This document shows positions 60,227-64,000 of a stretch of 64,000 bases of DNA, piece after piece (the stretch's first letter is position 1; each line of letters opens with the position of its first letter). The notes beneath the pieces are model-generated. The model ran no database searches and was not told the origin of the DNA. It was given only the letters and a program-made list of their open reading frames with translations. The position numbers were made by a program, and so were the translations under genes. The stretch is from Methylobacterium dankookense (lineage in GTDB: Bacteria > Pseudomonadota > Alphaproteobacteria > Rhizobiales > Beijerinckiaceae). The stretch covers positions 1 through 64,000 of the forward strand of contig NZ_CABFVH010000028.1 in the NCBI RefSeq assembly GCF_902141855.1. The letters run 5' to 3'.

Positions 60227-60994
60227 ATGACCTTCCTCGCACGCCTCATGTCTCGCAGAATTGCCGCAGAACCGCAGGCTCCGGCCGGGCGCGGCTACGC
60301 CGTGTGCGGGGCGCCCCGCTCCGGCAGCAACTATTTCTGCGAGGTCCTGAGCAGCACCGGCGCCCTCGGGCATCCGCGCGAGTACTTCAACGGCGCCGTG
60401 CGGCGCCAGCGCGACGATCCGACCTATCCCGACGACCCGATGCAGCAGATCGCCCGCATCCGGACGATGGGCGCGACGCCGAACGGGATCTATGCCCTGA
60501 AGCTGTTTCCGGGCCTGTTCGACACCGTCTCCCCGCACCTGAAGCTCACGGAGGTTCTGCCGAACCTGACCTTCGTGCGGCTCCGTCGGGACGACGTCCT
60601 GGGGCAGGCGATCTCCTGGGTGCGGTCGATCCAGTCCAGGCAGTTCCGTTCGACGGAGGCCGCTGAGGGAGAGATCCGCTACGATGCCGAGGCGATCCGC
60701 ACCTATGTCGGGCAGGTCTGCCAGCGCAACGCGCGCTGGGACATGTTCTTCGCCCGCACCGGCATCGCACCGCTGACGATCGCCTACGAGGATCTGGCGA
60801 AGGATCCCCAGGCCGCCGTCGATTGTGTCGCCGACGCGCTCGGCGTCTCGCCGCGGCCCCGGATCGCATCGGAGCGCATCCATCTGCGCGTACAACGGGA
60901 CGACGAGAGCCGGGCCTGGCGCGAGCGCTTCATCGCCGAGTGCGGAGACCGCAATTACATCGACAGCGCCGACCTTCTGGCGCGCACCCTGTGA
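60227..60994 (+). CDS. Stf0-type sulfotransferase, tandem copy 2
   Basis: 255 residues, closely similar to the preceding protein throughout: GYAVCGAPRSGSNYFCEVLS, HPREYFNGAVRRQRDDPTYP, TMGATPNGIYALKLFPGLFD, FVRLRRDDVLGQAISWVRS and QVCQRNARWDMFFARTG. All visible PAPS-binding residues are retained in both copies, so neither looks dead. The N-terminal 15 residues and the C-terminal 60 differ most, which is where acceptor specificity might reside. No PAPS-synthesis genes (cysDNC) are nearby. ATG 60227 is preferred. Confidence 0.88.
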   Translation: MTFLARLMSRRIAAEPQAPAGRGYAVCGAPRSGSNYFCEVLSSTGALGHPREYFNGAVRRQRDDPTYPDDPMQQIARIRTMGATPNGIYALKLFPGLFDTVSPHLKLTEVLPNLTFVRLRRDDVLGQAISWVRSIQSRQFRSTEAAEGEIRYDAEAIRTYVGQVCQRNARWDMFFARTGIAPLTIAYEDLAKDPQAAVDCVADALGVSPRPRIASERIHLRVQRDDESRAWRERFIAECGDRNYIDSADLLARTL

Positions 60995-61004
60995 CCGAGA
61001 CGGT

Positions 61005-61610
61005 CTAGTTCATGCCCCTGCGGCGGTCGCGGACCTGTTGCTGGGCGATCCTGCGCCCGACACCGAGCAGCAGCGCGTCCGCCAGACGCTTGAGCTCGTC
61101 GTCCTTCATCTCGTCGATCGTGAGCCGGGTGGCGATGGCGAGCTCGGCCAGCCGGTCCAGCGGCGAGGCGAAGACGGCGTCCGCCTCATCGAAAGCCTCC
61201 TCGCTCAACCGCAAGCGCGTGATGTCGACCAGGATCCCGCGCCCGCTCAGTGGCCGGCCAACGGAATCGCAGGTGAAGCGGCCGCGCGCCAGGACCCAGC
61301 GCGTTTGACCGTCGACGGAGCCGACCCGGTACTCGGCGAGATAGGAACTGCCTTCCAGGGCGCTTTGCCGGATCAGGGTGAGGATGCGCTGCCGGTCCTC
61401 GCTATGGATGCTGTCGATGAAAGCGGAGAGCGGCAGGCCAAGCTCGGCCTCGTCCGGATCGACGTTGAACAGGAGGGCCACAAAAGGATCGACGCGCGCC
61501 CGGTCCGAGGCCGCAGTCCACTCCCAGTTTCCGATCACATCCGTTGCATCGAGGGCGAGCTGAAATGATGCACCGGTACATGTTGGGCCGTCAGGAATTT
61601 TGGCCTTCAT
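61005..61610 (-). CDS. PAS-domain protein, stand-alone
   Basis: About 201 residues. One PAS fold of the PAS_3 type (about 20-135): GNWEWTAASDRARVDPFVAL, IHSEDRQRILTLIRQSALEG, YLAEYRVGSVDGQTRWVLAR and GRPLSGRGILVDITRLRLSE. The C-terminal 65 residues are helical and basic (LKRLADALLLGVGRRIAQQQ) with no kinase, cyclase or DNA-binding domain. It may be a partner or adaptor in signalling. It lies convergent with the sulfotransferase pair, 10 bp from the end of copy 2. ATG 61610 is chosen over GTG 61622. Confidence 0.78.
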   Translation of the reverse strand: MKAKIPDGPTCTGASFQLALDATDVIGNWEWTAASDRARVDPFVALLFNVDPDEAELGLPLSAFIDSIHSEDRQRILTLIRQSALEGSSYLAEYRVGSVDGQTRWVLARGRFTCDSVGRPLSGRGILVDITRLRLSEEAFDEADAVFASPLDRLAELAIATRLTIDEMKDDELKRLADALLLGVGRRIAQQQVRDRRRGMN

Positions 61611-61686
61611 CAGACAGCCCACTCACAGGAACACTCTGACTTGGGTTAACGATTTGCCGGAACCGGCTCAAGTCGCGCGCGATCGA

Positions 61687-61742
61687 TTGTATACAACTGT
61701 TGCGTGTGCGCCACCATAGAAGCGTTCTAAGATTGTATGCAA
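61687..61742. promoter_or_regulatory. Two TTGTATRCAA boxes between divergent genes
   Basis: TTGTATACAA (61687-61696, perfect 10-bp palindrome) and TTGTATGCAA (61733-61742) are 46 bp apart, between a PAS gene (minus) and a small gene (plus). They look like binding sites for one dimeric regulator controlling both genes. Confidence 0.5.
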
Positions 61743-61760
61743 AATGGAGGCGCGGTGCAG

Positions 61761-62108
61761 ATGCACCCACAGGAGGCCCCAGTGGGTTCAAGAGCGTCCT
61801 TTCTCGACGATCTCCGCTACGAGGATGAGCGCGCGGACCGCGACGCGCGCGATCGGTCGCGCCGCGCCGCGGTTTCACGGTCCGGCCTGCTGCTCGAGCG
61901 GATCGCCGCGACGCTGGAGGTACCGACCTCGGCCTTGCGCGATCTGTCGCATGCGGCCGAAGACAGACCCGGATCCGCTCGCGCGCCCCGCTCCGAGCCT
62001 TCGCATCACCAATGTCTGGAATTGATCCGCGCCTTCTGCCGCGTCGGCGATCCGGACGAGCGGGATCGCCTGCTCGCCTTGGTGCAGGAGGCTGCCCAGC
62101 GCCCTTGA
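61761..62108 (+). CDS. Small protein resembling the C-terminal part of XRE-type regulators
   Basis: 115 residues. The middle (LLLERIAATLEVPTSALRDL) and end (CLELIRAFCRVGDPDERDRL followed by LALVQEAAQ) look like the helical region that follows the helix-turn-helix in many Methylobacterium-type XRE regulators. A full HTH is not visible, so DNA binding is doubtful. ATG 61761 has GGAGG 10 bases upstream. Upstream TTGTATRCAA boxes may regulate it. It may be a trimmed regulator or an antagonist. Confidence 0.55.
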   Translation: MHPQEAPVGSRASFLDDLRYEDERADRDARDRSRRAAVSRSGLLLERIAATLEVPTSALRDLSHAAEDRPGSARAPRSEPSHHQCLELIRAFCRVGDPDERDRLLALVQEAAQRP

Positions 62109-62254
62109 GGAGCTTCAGGCGCGGTCCGTGACGCGGGGAGGGCTCTCGAGACCCGGGGCAGGTGCCGGCGCGCACGCCATGCGGCCGGGCCCGCACCCAT
62201 GTCCAATCAGGCCCCGTCACGGCCCCTGATCAGGTCAGAGACCGCGACCAACCG

Positions 62255-62353
62255 ATGGATATCGCCATGTTGGTTCGTGTCATGTCTTTCACAGCCGCGC
62301 TGCTCACCACCGCACTCAGCTTCGGAGTGCTCGTGCTGGCGGCTCAAGCTTAG
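62255..62353 (+). CDS. Possible single-helix mini-protein
   Basis: 32 residues: a short start followed by one hydrophobic helix (MSFTAALLTTALSFGVLVLA). A strong terminator lies 70 bp downstream. Too short to judge; it could be a real small membrane protein or chance. Confidence 0.3.
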   Translation: MDIAMLVRVMSFTAALLTTALSFGVLVLAAQA

Positions 62354-62423
62354 CAAGCCCGGCCGGCGGTGGTTTGACCGAGCGCCGGCATCGCGCAGAC
62401 CGTTCGGCACTGCCCAGAATGCA

Positions 62424-62457
62424 GGAAGCCCCGACCGCAAGGCCGGGGCTTCCTTTG
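62424..62457. terminator. Hairpin terminator between convergent small genes
   Basis: A perfect 10-bp stem (62424-62433 with 62444-62453) with a 10-nt loop and TTT. It ends transcription from the plus strand and, with its mirror A-rich flank, could also serve the minus-strand gene ending at 62478. Confidence 0.75.
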
Positions 62458-62477
62458 CTCGACGTGTTGGCGCTGTC

Positions 62478-62702
62478 TCAGCGCGTGGACACGGCCTCGG
62501 CGACGATGCGCTGAGCGGCCGGAGCCCGCGAGGTCAGGGACGGCGTGGTGGTCAGCTCGGAGGCCGGGCGCACCGCCGCGGTGGTGCGGGCATGCTCGCG
62601 ATAGAGCGGCGGCGTCAGGTGGAGGCGGTCGTCCGCGACCGCGGTGCCGAGCGTCGCGGCCGAGGTGAGGGCGGCGAGGGCGAGAAGCTGGATGGTGCGC
62701 AT
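62478..62702 (-). CDS. Small exported protein, paralogue A
   Basis: 74 residues. A clean signal peptide (MRTIQLLALAALTSAATLGTAVA) is followed by a roughly 50-residue mature chain beginning DDRLHLTPPLYREHARTTAA. It shares its pattern (LTPPLxREHARTTAxVRP-SEL, TTPxL, AP-RI-AEA) with the gene at 63535-63753, so the two are recent or maintained paralogues. No cysteines and no known domain. ATG 62702 follows AGACGATCC. Function unknown; secreted or periplasmic. Confidence 0.65.
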   Translation of the reverse strand: MRTIQLLALAALTSAATLGTAVADDRLHLTPPLYREHARTTAAVRPASELTTTPSLTSRAPAAQRIVAEAVSTR

Positions 62703-63099
62703 GGATCGTCTCCGATGTGATGGGGTGGGGCCCCGATCGATGCGCTGATTGAACCACGTTTTTGTGCGCTGCGGTCTGCGAATGGCGCAACGCACCATAA
62801 TGCATTCAGAGCCGTATCGGCCGATATACTGCACCGACCCGAAGTGATGGCTCGCCAGTTTTGAGCATCGAGCTATGCGCCACGCGACTGGCTAGAATTT
62901 CTTCTGACGTCCGCAAAATTTTTTGCACTGCACAATGATGCCGGACACCGGGCGGGAATGCATGGTGCAGCGAAAAAAGCTGCCTCTTCCTGCCGGACAG
63001 GCTTCTCGATTCTCGATCGCGCGCTCGCCTGGGATCGAAGATGTCCATCCCGGAGAGCGCTCGAAGGCGTTCCGACCGTCGGGCGGACGGAGACGGAAC

Positions 63100-63324
63100 T
63101 CAGTTGCCGCTTCCGCAGGTGGACGAGTCCGTGTCGCAGGTCGGCAGGTTGCCGTGCCATCCCGCATGCATGCCGGCCCCCGTGCCCGAACTGGCAGCCG
63201 AGGCGGCGACATTGGCTCCGATCCAATCGCCCTCGCTCGTGCCGCTCGGCCGGCAGGAGCGCTCCAGCATCCTCGCCTGACGCTGCCAGAGCCAGATACG
63301 GAGCTTGTGGACCCATTCGTACAT
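63100..63324 (-). CDS. Small protein with cysteine-containing tail, unknown
   Basis: 74 residues. GCGGAGGCGACCG before ATG 63324 is a good ribosome-binding site. The N-terminal helix (MYEWVHKLRIWLWQRQARML) is basic and aromatic. The second half is Gly/Ser/Thr-rich with histidines, and the end (LPTCDTDSSTCGSGN) has two cysteines. There is no signal peptide. It lies between the two exported paralogues on the same strand. A leader/core layout is conceivable, but no modifying enzyme is nearby. Confidence 0.45.
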   Translation of the reverse strand: MYEWVHKLRIWLWQRQARMLERSCRPSGTSEGDWIGANVAASAASSGTGAGMHAGWHGNLPTCDTDSSTCGSGN

Positions 63325-63438
63325 CGGTCGCCTCCGCTCGATCGCGCCGGGCATTCTGCGCTGACCCGGAACGCACCTCAACTGCGGATGCCCGGGCCTT
63401 CGCGGGCAGGAGCGAGCGAGGTGGAGGCGACGGGCTTG

Positions 63439-63538
63439 CCGAGAGCCGCACCCGATCGCGTTGCGATCAGGCACGGCTCACATTGTGACCCATAGTCCTC
63501 CGCCGAAGCGACGACCGCTTCGGCGGAGAGCGCCCTAG
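63439..63538. repeat. Dispersed CTAG-type repeat, diverged full copy 2
   Basis: It matches the element at 38561-38666 in order: GAGCCG, CCGATCGCGTTGC, ATCAGG, ACGGCTC, TTGTGAC, then CTTCGGCGGAGAGCGC and CTAG at the right end. The right half has gained a perfect 11-bp hairpin (63500-63510 with 63516-63526). It provides the stop codon of the adjacent gene. Confidence 0.65.
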
Positions 63539-63753
63539 CGAGCCGCCGCCTCGGCGAGGATACGCGGATCGGCGGGGGCGGCCGGCACCAGACGCGGCGT
63601 GGTGGCCATCTCGGAGATCGGGCGCACGGTCGCGGTGGTACGAGCCTGCTCACGAAAGAGCGGCGGCGTGAGGTTGATGCGATCCTCGGCCATCGCCCCG
63701 GAGATCAGGACGGTGGAGGCGAGAGCCGCGAGAATGACGGTACGGACGGACAT
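63535..63753 (-). CDS. Small exported protein, paralogue B
   Basis: 72 residues. Signal peptide SVRTVILAALASTVLISGAM-A, mature start EDRINLTPPLFREQARTTAT, then VRPISEMATTPRLVPAAPAD. It is a clear paralogue of the protein at 62478-62702. Its TAG stop is formed by the CTAG end of a dispersed repeat. ATG 63753 is chosen (an ATG 18 bp upstream is less likely). Function unknown. Confidence 0.65.
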   Translation of the reverse strand: MSVRTVILAALASTVLISGAMAEDRINLTPPLFREQARTTATVRPISEMATTPRLVPAAPADPRILAEAAAR

Positions 63754-63842
63754 GATGTTGATTCCTCTCACGTTTCAGGGGACGTGCCCCGTTTCGTGAG
63801 GGTTATTTGTGCGGCGCCACGTCATCGTTCAAACAGATATGA

Positions 63843-63868
63843 TTGATAGCAATTATTGAGGCTATCAA
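63843..63868. promoter_or_regulatory. Inverted repeat TTGATAGC in an A/T-rich stretch
   Basis: TTGATAGC (63843-63850) and its complement (63861-63868) flank a 10-nt A/T-rich centre, upstream of the paralogue B gene. The spacing suits a dimeric regulator. The rest of 63754-64000 shows no gene. Confidence 0.35.
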
Positions 63869-64000
63869 TGTGAGCGGCACCCGCTTCGCGGTGTCAGGCA
63901 GATCCCACCTGAGGTGAGTCACGCATCCGCTGAAACGCGGGAGCATCGTGCTCGGATCTGTCGCTGAGGTTGATCGTATCGTCCGTATTTCATCCCTTGC

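Noticed and set aside
62873..63495. Several overlapping open frames of 170-190 codons on both strands between the small exported genes
   Set aside because: They overlap each other and the dispersed repeat, lack ribosome-binding sites and have no protein character. Only 63100-63324 has a good start signal.

Overview
The window is high-GC DNA whose gene content points to an alphaproteobacterium of the Methylobacterium/Methylorubrum type. This is inferred from protein style, the IS481-like relic, the dispersed CTAG-bounded repeats and an HpnP-like radical SAM protein; no database was consulted. It starts in the last codons of tuf and ends in a cluster of very small secreted proteins.

Region 1 (1-16.3 kb) is core information processing: tuf 3' end, tRNA-Trp(CCA), secE, nusG, rplK, rplA, a B12-binding radical SAM gene placed between the rplKA and rplJL units, then rplJ, rplL, rpoB and rpoC. 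Terminators follow tuf, rplA and rpoC. A near-consensus promoter lies about 415 bp ahead of rplJ, and a perfect hairpin sits between rplL and rpoB.

Region 2 (16.3-34.3 kb) is metabolism and transport. It holds glpD-glpK, two unrelated galactarate dehydratases (GarD type and enolase-superfamily type), an oligopeptide-type ABC importer without ATPases behind a GlcG/HbpS-like gene, a sulfotransferase-like protein, an ABC-F ATPase, an LpxC homologue, and a Crp/Fnr regulator coupled to a polyamine-type ABC transporter that lacks its binding protein.

Region 3 (34.3-45.2 kb) has an orphan Flp pilin, a two-domain glycosyltransferase with a partner of unknown function, tRNA-Val(GAC), and a catabolic cluster: GntR regulator and MFS carrier, divergent from CaiB-type CoA transferase, crotonase-fold enzyme, gamma-carbonic-anhydrase-like protein and a second MFS carrier. 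Four copies of one 16-bp palindromic site lie in the two promoter regions and probably define a small GntR regulon.

Region 4 (45.2-64 kb) is accessory. It includes DUF2478 and DUF2325 proteins with a perfect palindrome at the latter's start codon, small unknown proteins, an acyltransferase, and a tightly overlapping four-gene operon (FdtA-like ketoisomerase, DegT aminotransferase, NeuD/FdtC-like acyltransferase, two-domain glycosyltransferase) for an acylamino-deoxy sugar. After these come a large autotransporter with an internally duplicated passenger, two tandem Stf0-type sulfotransferases, a PAS protein, and small proteins that include two exported paralogues. Together this looks like cell-surface decoration. 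Two full copies and one partial copy of a dispersed repeat are present, and both full copies supply the TAG stop codon of the neighbouring gene.
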